Shown here: piece by piece, positions 47,080 to 57,540 of the stretch
Layout of the letters: each line of letters starts with the position of its first letter
Numbering within the stretch: position 1 is the first letter of the stretch
DNA from: Rutpela maculata
Taxonomy: Eukaryota > Arthropoda > Insecta > Coleoptera > Cerambycidae
Direction: 5' to 3'
Length of the DNA stretch: 64,000 bases
NCBI GenBank assembly: GCA_936432065.2
Contig: OW386285.2
Location: forward strand, 367,475,249 to 367,539,248
Position numbers and translations under genes: made by a program
Notes under the pieces: generated by a model
What the model was told of the DNA's origin: nothing
Seen by the model: the letters and a program-made list of their open reading frames with translations, nothing else
Databases searched by the model: none

Positions 47080-47300
47080 AATCATTAATAACATTTTTAT
47101 TTACTGTCCGAATTTCAGTACAATCGGATTTTTCTTTCTTGAATTATCGTGCTTACAAGAAACGTGATGGACGGACGGACGGACATTTTGAAAGTTGTTC
47201 AGAATTCGTTCACTAACACAATATGAAAATTATTTGTCTGCGAGCGATATTTACGGTTTTAGAAATGTGCCGATCAAATGCAATATATCTACTCTTCAAG
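47080..47300 (+). repeat. interspersed repeat G, copy 3
   Basis: TGTCCGAATTTCAGTACAAT, GATGGACGGACGGACGGACA and TTTTGAAAGTTGTTCAGA, then GCGAGCGATAT, in the order seen at 6590-6900. Confidence 0.6.
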
Positions 47301-48059
47301 GGCGGAAATTTTTTTTTTGGATTTCTAATAGCACCCCCGTATATGAGGCGGAAAAATTTGTGTCCGGATTTTAATTTGTACCTCCCCCATGAGCCGAAAT
47401 TTTCGAAAAAAAATTTTTTTGGATTTTTGTTTGCACCCCCCCCCCATTTTTGTAAATGTTAGTCCCCCCCCGTAACCTTTCTGGATCCGCCCTTGCTACT
47501 CTTCGTTTCCTTATTTGCGAATAGTATAATAATTATGGTCAGAATTTTTGGTTCTTCTACAGCTCTGCAGTACTTATGAAGAAACCGCCTTTACGCACCA
47601 TTATACCTAGATGGGAAATCCTATTTTAGCTGTTGATATGTTGACACCATACGACGCTTAAAAGTAAGATATTTAATATTACATATTGAAACACATACGC
47701 TTCAGATTTTCAATTTTTATTAAAAAAATTCACAAGAAACTGAAACCTAAACCCTAAATCAATGAACTAATGAACAAAAACATTAAAACAAAACGTTTAG
47801 ATATTTAAATTTATGGATTCCGAATAATTTGGTGATACGTTAGTCGATAAATTTAAATTTTTTTGTTAATTTTTATTCTTTCCTCTAGGGTGGGCCGGCT
47901 CACCCTGCCCCCTCCCCCCTAGTTGCTCCAATGCCCTCAAAGTGTGAAAACCACCCATATATTTAAATAGGTAAGTATTCCATATTTGAAAAAGTATTAC
48001 TAATATATTTCTGAAACATAGAATAAGTAGTTTTGTTTTTGGTATTGCTGATTATGAAT

Positions 48060-48162
48060 CTTAAAAAATTTCAAAATGGCGGCTCTAAGATGGCATATTT
48101 TATGGAATCTTGTTTCTAAAACAAGCGTTTTAAACGGACAACAAAAATTGAGCATCTAGGTG
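48060..48162. mobile_element. family D fragment (left part, split by element C)
   Basis: AATTGAGCATCTAGGTG matches the family D interior near 16630 and 17150. The continuation lies at 50821-51482. Confidence 0.5.
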
Positions 48163-48992
48163 CAGTCGAATTGATTTTTTTCGGCGACAACATTCCACCT
48201 GAAATTTTATTGTTGATTCTTATGTATTATGACCTCCTTATTACGAAAAAAATATTTTCTCCCAAAAATTCCGTGTGCGTCAAAAGTTATCTGCACTTTT
48301 TGATGTGCTTTCACGGATTTTCAACTTATCTGCTTAATATAATATCTTGTACTAGTAATCGGATAAGAATTTTAAAAATACCGGCTAATTTGGAATAAAA
48401 TTCTTAAAAGATATAGTGCTGTCCGATATGTATATGTCAATCCGCCATCTTGGAAAAAAATAGAAAACACCTAAAATGGCTGAAAGAATCAAAAATTGAA
48501 TATCTTTTCTATAAGAAGGAGTTACTTCACCAAAGTTGGTAAAAATAAAACCCATTTATGGTCAAATATAATGCACCAATCTGGGACACCCTGTGCGAAA
48601 TAGAACGGACAAAAATGGCGGACGAAATAAAATTTTTAATTCTTCGTCAATTATCAAGGAGGCATTGTACGACACTTTTTTTCTTTTTGATTGTACGCTA
48701 TTTTATGTACTTTTAGGGTATAGAATTCATTTTCTTTTTTAATTTTCAAAAGGAGTAAATTTTTTTTATTTTCAAAAACGTATTTTCCTTGACCTTTCTG
48801 TTTTCCACCCAATTTTCATCGAAACAAAATGAAACATGCTATAGAAAGTCTCGTATAATTCAAAAATATAATACAAAATAAAACTTTATTAATTTGAAAA
48901 GGAAATTTATTAATCATAGGCATAGTAATAAGTGGTAATAATAATAATATATGAATATATGATCAATAATCAGAACCAAGCAATCAAGACTA

Positions 48993-49263
48993 CAGGCCTG
49001 TAGCTAGGGAGGGGGGGGGGGGGCAGGACGGGCATAGCCTGTCCTGGAATAATTTTCGCCCGACCTACGACGATCGCAAGGGGGGAAATTTCAATTACCT
49101 TTGCAAAAAATTTTTTTTAGATTTCTGCCCCCTGCTTATCAAAAAATTTTTCGGACAAAAGAAATTTTTTTGGATTTCTCCCCCCTCGCCAAAAAATTTC
49201 TGGCCCAGCCCCCCCTGAAAAATTATTTGCTCGCTCTTAAAGCACTTTCTAGCTACAGGCCTG
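48993..49263 (+). mobile_element. hAT MITE J, copy 2
   Basis: CAGGCCTGTAGCTAG at the left mirrors CTAGCTACAGGCCTG at the right, with the perfect 8-bp duplication CAAGACTA at 48985-48992 and 49264-49271. 271 bp, with a long G run and C runs; non-coding. Confidence 0.9.
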
Positions 49264-49271
49264 CAAGACTA

Positions 49272-50059
49272 GTGTAGTATTATTTTTGATGGGTATGCCG
49301 ATGATCAGAGTAGCACTAAGAATAATGAGCGCATTCGTCGTTTAGAAAAAAATGTTTGTGTAGGTGTTTCAATCTAGTGACATTATGAAATCATCGGTTA
49401 GTCAAAAAAAAAATTTTAGCTAATAGTAAAAATAAGGATAGCTATATAAAATTATTGCGCAAAGAGTTAATAGATAATGACTTTAACGTTAAAATATGCA
49501 GAGAAGACGCCGATACTACAATCGTTAAAACTGCTATTGATTTGAAAACCGAAGACAATCAAGTTATAATAGTTGGTGAAAACATTGACCTTTTGGTTAT
49601 ATGGTTCAACTGGCATGGAATCATCATAAAAAATCAATTTTTACAAATCTAAGATTAATAAAATAATTGACAAACATTATGATGAAAATAGAATTGTCTG
49701 CAATTACACCTACTGAAGAGATAATAGAAAAACACTATTTAAGAGCATATTTCCAAGTCCAAAAATGGTTAGGTTCTGAGGAAGATCCGTTATAATTCGG
49801 GTGGCTTAAAACTGAGAATGGCTTAATGCCTGATGTTATGAATGAAAGTAATGATTTACTAAGTGATATTTCTTGTAAATGTAGGAAAGGCTGCAAAAGT
49901 AATTAGTGTAGCTGTAGAACACTGAATATATAATATTCTATTCTATGTGTTTATTGTAAAGGAAATAATTGTGCCAATGCTTCTTCTACCTTTGATGAAT
50001 CGGCATATAAGGAATGTGGTGAAATTATGGCATATTACGATAATGAAATTAATATAGTA
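49272..50059 (+). pseudogene. PIN-like plus CXC-domain protein, element C copy
   Basis: IIFDGYADDQSSTKNNERIR (from about 49284) gives the FDGY...K...RR motif. After stops comes QKKFLANSKNKDSYIKLLRK, then CREDADTTIVKTAIDL and VIIVGENIDLLVI (about 49495-49600). Later come RAYFQVQKWLGSEEDP and ISCKCRKGCKSN, a stop, then CSCRT and LCVYCKGNNCANA, the CXC domain (about 49878-49980). In-frame stops, frameshifts and a central deletion make it a pseudogene. It is the clearest copy for the first acidic motif set. Confidence 0.75.
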
Positions 50060-50410
50060 TATTTCATTTTGTTTCAATAAAAATTGGGTGAAAAAAAGGA
50101 GGGTCAAAGAAAATACATTTTTGAAAATTGTAAAAATGCACTTTTTTTGAAAATAAAAAAAAACGCACTCCTTTTGAAATTAAAAAAAAAAATGAATTCT
50201 ATCCTCTAAAAGTACATAAAATAACGTACAATCGAAAAGAAAAAAAGTGTCGTACAATGCCTCCTTGATAATTGACGAAGAATTAAAAATTTTATTTCGT
50301 CCGCCATCTTTGACCGTTCTATTTGGCATAGGGTGTCCCGGACTGGTGCATTATATTTGACCATAAGGGGTTTTATTTTTGTCAAATTTGGTAAAATAAC
50401 TCCTACTTAT

Positions 50411-50518
50411 AGAAAAGATATTCAATTTTGATTCTTTCGGCCATTTTTGGTGTTTTCTATTGTTTTAGAAAAGATATTCAATTTTGATTCTTTCGGCCAT
50501 TTTTGGTGTTTTCTATTT
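50411..50518. repeat. perfect 56-bp tandem duplication
   Basis: AGAAAAGATATTCAATTTTG through GGTGTTTTCTATT occurs at 50411 and 50467 without mismatch that I can see. It is absent from the left arm of element C, so it arose after insertion or in this arm only. Confidence 0.85.
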
Positions 50519-50820
50519 TTTTTCCAAGATGGCGGATTGACATATACATATCGGACAGGTCTATATTTTTTAAGAATTTTATTCCAAATAAGCCAGTATA
50601 TTTAAAATTCCCATCCGATTACTAGTACAAGATAAATTAACCAGATAAGTTGAGAATCCGCGAAAGTGCGTCAAAAAGTGCATATAACTTTTGACGTAAC
50701 GGAATTTTTGGGCGCAATTGTTTTTCTCGTAATCAGGAGGTCCTAATACATAAGAATCAACAATAAAATTTCAGGTAGAAGGCTGTCGTCGAAAAAAATT
50801 AAATGAAATCCATTCGACAG

Positions 50821-51482
50821 TACTGTATAATAGGTATGAACGAAAAACTGCATTTTTGAAAAAAAAAAAATTAATTACCTACTGAGCAATTACAATAAAA
50901 AAACGGCGAAATTTGGTTGGTTGCACATTGCAACGGCCATAACTTCTTTATTTTTTGTGATGTGGAAACAAACAAAAATCATTTTATAGATTGATCAAAC
51001 ATCTTTAATTTTGTTCCTTAGAGTTTTTGATAGAAGTGTCACAGTTTCTAAAATATTCAACATGTGAACTAAATACTTCATCCTAAAACGGTCGGATGCT
51101 ATCTATAAAATTAAGTATCTCCGAAACTACCAACCCTACACAAGTATATCAAATAAAAGTTTTATAAGCTTCATTTTTGTGTCGACTAATCACTATTTTT
51201 TCGCTAAAACTAATATTTATTGAGATATTTGCAAAGAAACAAAAATGTTACGTTTTTTCTAAAATTCCTTACAGTTTAAAATGAATTTTTTTCTAAAGCA
51301 AGCGCTGTAAAAGCGGGCGAAAAAATTTGAGCGTGTAGGTTATACCATATATTAACGAAAAATAGTATATGGGAATATATTGTTTTAACTACTAACTACT
51401 TACATTAACAAAATGGCGACGTTTTTATTCAGACAGTGAGAAAAATATACTATAGAACTAGTCAAAAAATCATTTGAAAGTC
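50821..51482. mobile_element. family D fragment (right part)
   Basis: TTAATTACCTACTGAGCAAT, AACTAAATACTTCATCCTAA, ACGGTCGGATGC and ATATATTAACGAAAAATAGT follow the order of the family D interior at 16660-17200. Confidence 0.75.
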
Positions 51483-51862
51483 TAATTAACAGTCTTACAG
51501 TGGAAGTAGCCTTAATAGTGTGAGGGGAGAGGAATGAATAGACCGGGCAAGTAGATCTCCCGTCTTTACTCCACTTACATTAATATGAGAGAGATGATGT
51601 CGATGTCGGCATCTGACGAGGCGTGTAGGCGTAAACCGTTAGACTGTTATTTTTAATTCAAGACCGCACTTGAGATACCGCAGTCGAGCTTATACTGTCG
51701 GGGTAAAGATATAATTCGATAATTACTTGATATTTCTTTATTTGGTAATGTGTTTTTGAAAATAATTTTAGTAAGTTTTGTTACCAATTTATAGCAGTGC
51801 TTTTATTGTAAGTGTAATATTATAAATTATTATTATTTTATATCTATATATTTTATACAACA

Positions 51863-53740
51863 ATGTTTCGATCATGTGAGGCATCTACGTCTACATCTAA
51901 TCGTGTTTGTGAAAATGAAAGTGATAGTGATTACAGTGAAAAAGAAAATCAAAATCCATCAGCGTTTTCAGTAAGAAAAAAAACGAGTACATTTGGACGT
52001 GGACGGATAACAAATTTGCTTAAATGTTCACGATAGTATTTTGGAACGAAAAGCTAATGACCCTACCCAAGTAGCACAGAATTCTTTAAGATATCTTTAA
52101 GAAGTTCTATTTACTGCCCGCGAGGATATCTTGTATTTATGTACTCTAGAAGTCCTTCCGAAATCAAAATGAGAAATCTTTTTATGTGCTCAACTTTCAT
52201 GCACTGGGGAAATATAAACTGGGCATTATATAGGAATTTCAACTTTTGTTAACCCACTGTAGTGTATCGGAATTATTTGTATCTAACGTTGATGAGTCAT
52301 AAAATATTACCGAATACCAGGTGGCGCTCTGCAGCTCACGGCCGGAGGAGACGGCAGTTTATATCGAACAGCGGTACGAGTAGGTCGGTTGGTGTGAAAC
52401 TAAGTGAAGTGTCTTATTCTAACAGTATAAGCGAAGCGAGACATAATCGGGCATATTACACCCACAGACATCTATTAGAAGTTCTAAAAGGGAATTACCA
52501 TACAGCTCAATTTTCTAAGTATTATAGAAATCAAATAAAGTATTAAAAGGGAAATATTATTATCGCTAATAGAACACCTATAGAAATCGCAAGAAGAAAT
52601 TCTTTCAATGCATAAAATTTGTTTGCTTACTACGTAGTTTGTTACAGAAATTATTCCTAGATGACGCCACGTACAAACCACTGACGATAATCAGTCATGC
52701 ATTATCTTATACTCATGAGTTTATAGAACATTAATAACATTACTCCGACGTTCAAATTCTCTCAGGGATTATCGATTTATTTGGATGAATCTTATAAGGA
52801 TCTCTAATCTTTGGTTTGGTTTGGACCTGATGTCTCATACTGAGATTTTGATTAACCAACATTTCACCAGCTGCCGCTGGCAATTCTATAAGAAGTGTGT
52901 GTTGGTACATCTAATAGAAATCCTATAAAGATGTTTTCAGTACCGTTTATATTGGTAAGCGATAAAATACCCGAAAGATTACTACAGGAATTAAATCTGT
53001 TTGCAGGATCGATGCGGTACATCTAACAGAAATCCTATAAAGATGTCCTCGGGACCATTTATATTGGCAAGCGATAAGATATCTTAAAGATTACTATGGG
53101 AATTCTATAGGTATGCAAAAGGCTGCTCACAGGATTCTATACTAATAGCTTTTCTCGATTACCATGGGAAGTACTATTTAATACTGATATGCTGACATTT
53201 GCCCATCTTAGGGAACTCTTACAGACCTCTAGAAGATATTTACTAATTCCTAAATTTTCATCCTCGGGATATCTTGAGGAATTAATTGTGCTACTTGGGT
53301 AATTTGGATGATTTAGATGTAATAGGTGAAACAGCATCTCTGACAAAAGTTCCCCGTTCGACAAAACTCAAACTGGTGAAAGAAGGTGCCCTCCCAAGAA
53401 AACAACGATCCGACGCCGGTAAATCGAAAACTCTGGACCTAGCTTTAGCAAAACTTTTAAAATGTGTAGTTTACGACGCGTATCAGAAAAATGAAATTGC
53501 AACTCTTGACGTGATAGACAGAAAACTAAAGGAAATGGATTATCCTCTAAAATATACCAAAAAACTTTAGGAAATTGGATGAAAAAAATTGGATTTAAAT
53601 ATCAAACTATTAATAAACGAATGGCGATTATGGAAAACAGACGAATAGTAGATTGGCGAAATTCATATCTAGAAGAGATAAAACAACTCATGGAAAATAG
53701 ACCCATTTATTATCTAGATGAAACTTGTTATGATTTTTTT
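51863..53740 (+). pseudogene. Tc1/mariner-type (DDE_3) transposase pseudogene, split by a MITE
   Basis: The N-terminal part starts at the ATG at 51863 (MFRSCEASTSTSN, ENQNPSAFSVRKKTSTFGRG, NLLKCS). A one-base shift before 52034 gives HDSILERKANDP, interrupted by the MITE 52066-53299. It resumes NLDDLDVIGETASLTKVPRS, then TLDVIDRKLKEMDYPL and KKIGFKYQTINKRM. RPIYYLDET (about 53700-53727) matches the first catalytic Asp region of Tc1/mariner-like DDE transposases. Sequence after CYD degenerates, so the rest of the catalytic triad is missing. Confidence 0.75.
52066..53299. mobile_element. array-bearing MITE with CCC termini and TA duplication (element iii)
   Basis: CCCAAGTAGCACA at the left mirrors TGTGCTACTTGGG (with one base offset) at the right, flanked by TA on both sides. 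Removing it plus one TA restores ANDP-NLDDL in the host transposase frame exactly. The interior contains degenerate AAGATATCTT-type palindromes and a 111-bp tandem unit (ACATCTAAYAGAAATCCTAT at 52908 and 53019). No gene of its own. Confidence 0.85.
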
Positions 53741-54382
53741 TTTATTTTTGCAATGATTCATCTTTCTGTTTTTACTGTAGTAGTAACTTTACTATTAAAT
53801 TTTATTTTTAGTTTATTTATTGAGACAAATATTTGTTTCTGTTACTACTGTTAGAGTATATTTTTTGCTTTTATTTTGTTTTTAAAGGTTTCTTGTTACT
53901 TTTTAAATAATCTCTTTAACTTATATTAATATTCCATACCCATCCTTTCCCGGCGAGAAATGCTCATACCCCCCGCGGTTCTTGCTGGGTAGTAACAATT
54001 TATATTAAGTGAACTGTGGATACTGTATCTACTATAGGTGTAGTCACTACTTGTATTTCAAGTTAATACGTTTTTTGTACATTGAAGCAGTTTTGCAAAT
54101 AAAAAAATTTCATCGAATTCTGCAAAAAAAGTTTTAAAAATGAATTGAACACCACGCAACAAATGGGTTTTTGTAAAAAGACTTATTTAAATCCTATTAA
54201 ATATTGTTTTCTTCCTTTAAATGAGTCTTTTTACAAAAACTCATTTTTAAAACTTTCTTTTGCCAATTTCGATGTATTTTTTTTTTCGAAAACTGCTTTA
54301 TTTGATCTTGGTACTCATGTCACAAAATATGGCTTGGGTCCCATGACTCAATACTGAGATATGACAAATACCTTTTATACAT
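53741..54382. repeat. no gene; hairpin at 54125-54262
   Basis: AAAGTTTTAAAAATGA and GGGTTTTTGTAAAAAGACTT are mirrored by AAGTCT-type GAGTCTTTTTACAAAAACTC and TCATTTTTAAAACTTT, making a hairpin with a short loop. The rest is unassigned. Confidence 0.55.
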
Positions 54383-55045
54383 TGAAAAACGGCTGCCCAA
54401 AGAATCACTACTTCCACATCCAGATTTTCTATCCAATTCTCTCACAACGAAAAAATTTTGTATGTGGAAATAATTGTTTATGGAACTTTAATAATATAAT
54501 ATTTGAAATCGTCCGCCCTAAAAACCCATAAAAGGATATCCCACATAGGTATTGGGGTGGGGGTGGTGATATGGGGGGGTGGTAGTGGGGGTGGATGAAG
54601 TAAAAATATATTTTGAGGTTTTTGGTTCTTGTACACACACTAAATCACAATTTTGTTTCATCCCCTTAAATAAGGGAGGTGGCTAATGCCAAAAAATTTG
54701 TATATACTAAATACCAATTTTATGGACTCCTACCTGCTTGATTTACCCATTTACCCCCCCATTTCCCCCAATTTACCTCCCAACTCTTCGACGGAATAAG
54801 ATGAAAACATAATCTAGTTCCAGATCCCGTTAAAGTACATACGTGCACCAAATTTGAAGTCAATATCTTGATCGGTTCCAGAGTAATCGTGGGCACAAAA
54901 AAAAGTTACAGACGGACAGACCGACAGACAGACAGAAATTTTTTTTCGCTCAAATTTAAAATCTCGACGTTTCATGACATTCTAAGCCTATTTCAACAAT
55001 AAAAATTTTCAAAAATTTTTGGTCGTTACTATACTTCCACTGGAT
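54383..55045 (-). mobile_element. family E internal fragment, copy 3
   Basis: GGCTGCCCAAAGAATCACTA, CTCTCACAACGAAAAAATTT and the GGGGTGGGGGTGG stretch follow family E copy 2 (from about 38335). The region ends at ACTTCCACTGGATGTGGAAG. The hAT ends (CAGAGCTGGG) are absent, so this is either a truncated E or a separate element that E captured. Confidence 0.65.
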
Positions 55046-55798
55046 GTGGAAGTAAAAGTTAACGAGCGAACAATAGAGTTAAATCCGGCTCTGCGTTCTG
55101 CAACCATTGCCTCTCTACAACACCGCCCAGATAGGCGGTACGTCGATCACTATTTCGATTGCTTCAACTATAAATATTTATACGATCCGGTGGTTTGGTA
55201 ATACAATAAATATTTCATATGTCGGTCTGCCAAATTTTAAATATTTGCTACATTTCCTAGGTACTAGGTATTTTAACGTTCTGGTAAACCACAGCTAATC
55301 CAGCCATAAAGAACTAATGAAGAACAATTTCTAAATTTCTTAATAGTACACAAATACTCACACACCGTAAATGAAATAAGTTGTAGTAATACTACGGACA
55401 CCTGCCAAATTGTGCAGTATACAACACAGTTGAATCAAATTTTTTCATTCACCAATATTTAGAATATCAAAGATTACCATTTATTTACCCGAATTTCTAA
55501 ATAATCAAGCAACTGTCGACTTCAGAGCACATCTCCGCCAACTTGATTTATATGTTGCGATGTTATTTACCCCGCTATGGTGGCATCTCGCTCGCCTACT
55601 TGACATTATCCACGAATTTCAACAAACGAGCTGTGTGCGTTTACGCCTGCATAAACGGGCACCTTGATTCTTGGCCCATTGCGATCGGTAATCGAGTGTG
55701 ACGCTGAATGCCAAGCAATTACTTGAAGTTATGATACCCTATATCATAGTATCATGTCTTGAAGATGTGTTTGTGAAAATAAAAATTAATTGACACAT
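55046..55798. other. no gene seen; possible unique sequence
   Basis: GC content is a little higher and no repeats shared with the rest of the window are visible. Short open frames at 55019-55298 have no recognisable domain. Confidence 0.35.
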
Positions 55799-55806
55799 AT
55801 AAAAGT
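55799..55806 (+). promoter_or_regulatory. candidate TATA box
   Basis: TATAAAAG (within CACATATAAAAGTGG), about 85 nt upstream of the candidate first-exon ATG at 55888. In AT-rich DNA this is weak evidence. Confidence 0.25.
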
Positions 55807-55887
55807 GGATTTGTGAATAGTGAGGTGTATGTATAGTTATATAATAAGGTGGACCGTAAGAATTGTTATAATAATAATTATAATGTA

Positions 55888-55945
55888 ATGTACTCTGCTT
55901 GTTACGCAAACCAGGATCTCATGGATTCTACATGCCGTAAACCAG
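55888..55945 (+). CDS. possible first coding exon, unknown gene
   Basis: ATG at 55888 reads MYSACYANQDLMDSTCRKP and ends at CCAG before a GTAGGT donor. A TATAAAAG lies upstream. No downstream exon in the window can be joined with confidence, so this may be chance. It could be the 5' exon of a gene continuing beyond 64000 or a non-coding transcript start. Confidence 0.2.
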
Positions 55946-56480
55946 GTAGGTGGTGTTTTAATTACTTTTTTTTCCTTGTTTGGCTTTGAGTTTAATGACA
56001 AACTCATACATCACAAATTGCTCTAACACGAATTAAAAAATGTTATCAATTACAAGAAACTAACCTATTACGACCTTGTGTTAGTATACGAAAGGATGGA
56101 GAAGGGTATAACATTTTCTTTCCGCCCAGGGGTCTATCAGGGCTCTTTTTTTACAGAGATATGTTGGTTTTAATTACTAATTTAATAAAATTCCTACGAA
56201 TATCTACAGCTGCAAGATGTACCTGCGACGAAAAACAAACAAATATATGAGAACTTCAAGCCCTTAAATCAATTAAAATACAGCAAAATAAAATCACAAC
56301 GCTTTGACAGACGTCTTGTGATCCTTGCATTATTCTAGTTGGCCACACTTTGCTGCATGGTACGTCTGACAGCATCCCGCTATCTGTCGTCAAAGTTTTT
56401 TTTCCTATCAGTTTCTTGGTAACATCTCAGAGGGTCTTCGCCGCTTCAGTAAAATAAAATACACACCATTAAATAGGAGT
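55946..56480. other. no gene; short dispersed block
   Basis: ACAGACGTCTTGTGATCCTT and TATTCTAGTTGGCCACACTT (about 56308-56350) repeat the block at 44085. Nothing else recognised. Confidence 0.4.
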
Positions 56481-56509
56481 AGAACTAACGTATCCCTAAT
56501 AGTACATGG

Positions 56510-56790
56510 ATATCCTATGGATGTTCAGTGGACGTCCCCACGGGACATTCGGGACGTCCTGTGGACATCCATTTTTTGTACAGTTGGACGTCCTATGGAC
56601 GTCCCAGGGACGCCCAAATATCACAACTTTGGATAATTTATGGAAGTCCAATGTTGGACTGTAAACGGTGGTCCATGATGGACATTAGTTGGACCAATTA
56701 AACTAACATACATTTTCTATACAAATGCCCTCCACCATGATGGTCCATGGTGGACATTATTTGGACCTATAAAAATTGTCCTTATTTGGA
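56510..56790. repeat. GGACGTCC / TGGACA degenerate repeat block
   Basis: TGGACGTCC, GGGACGTCC, TATGGACGTCC and later GGTCCATGRTGGACATTA units recur many times in about 280 bp. Composition resembles the interior of element i (1317-2480) and the block at 61250-61620. Confidence 0.6.
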
Positions 56791-57540
56791 CCAATAAAGG
56801 GTGTCTCTAAAGTCTCAAGCCATTTTGAAAAAAATATATATTAGTGAACAAACACGAAATCTATAAAGCATTTTAATATAAATAATCTTATCTTGGAAAC
56901 TGTGACATTCTAGGAATCAATATTTAGTTTGCTGTAACATCGATGCAATGGCCCTAATGTCCACGCGACAATATTGCATTGCAATGTCACAAGTCGCAAG
57001 GAACAAATCGCAGGAACAAATAATTTATTTTCATGTAATGTTTAATTATTTACTTGCTGAAATATTCTTATGAAGCTTATCTTCGAGTTACAAATATAAC
57101 TCCTACAGTGTCTGCCAAAAAATCTGTATGGGAAACTCTGCTGTTATTGACTTTCTGAAGATTTAATAAAAGTTAGTGCATGTCCTCAAGTGAAAAAGTG
57201 ACTGCAAAAATTTGTGTTAGTCCTGGTGCTTAAGTTGGAAAATTAAATTTTTTGAAATTGACTCAATAGTACACCACCCTTATTTTTAAAGATATTGAAA
57301 CATTTTATTTTAAGAAGTTATTTATAATGTACATTGGATTCTTCTAGTTTAAAAATAAAAATTGTCCACTCTTTTATGATTAATTCCTGAAAAAGTTAAA
57401 ATTGGAAAAGAGAGAACAACTCCGCAAAATACAGCGTTTTTTTCCAAAATATCTATTTGGTTAAAAAGTACTCTTAAAATTTCTTTAAAGATCCATTACT
57501 TAATCTGAAATTATAATATATAATAATAATAATACGTTTA
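56791..57540. other. no gene seen
   Basis: AT-rich; nothing recognised before the LINE 3' end. Confidence 0.4.

Larger units (their letters stand above)
46071..47933. mobile_element. hAT-type element K with nested insertions
   Basis: CATTGGCGCAACTAG at the left mirrors CTAGTTGCTCCAATG at the right. Flanks CCCTCAAG (46063-46070) and CCCTCAAA (47934-47941) form an 8-bp duplication with one mismatch. No transposase. Contains the MITE at 46314-46613, a tRNA-like stretch and a copy of repeat G. Confidence 0.75.
48163..50820. mobile_element. long-TIR element C (PIN-CXC family)
   Basis: CAGTCGAATTGATTT at the left mirrors AAATCCATTCGACAG at the right. Arms of about 700 bp (48163-48855 and 50068-50820) match closely, for example GGCATTGTACGACAC near 48662 and its mirror near 50250, and AATCCGCCATCTTGG near 48440 and its mirror near 50527. 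The plus-strand PIN-CXC gene remnant lies between. A hAT MITE has entered next to the coding part, and the right arm has a recent 56-bp duplication. Confidence 0.85.

Noticed and set aside
46956..47462. Two plus-strand frames of about 80 codons
   Set aside because: They run through repeat G and C/G-rich repeat sequence inside hAT element K; no domain or homology pattern.
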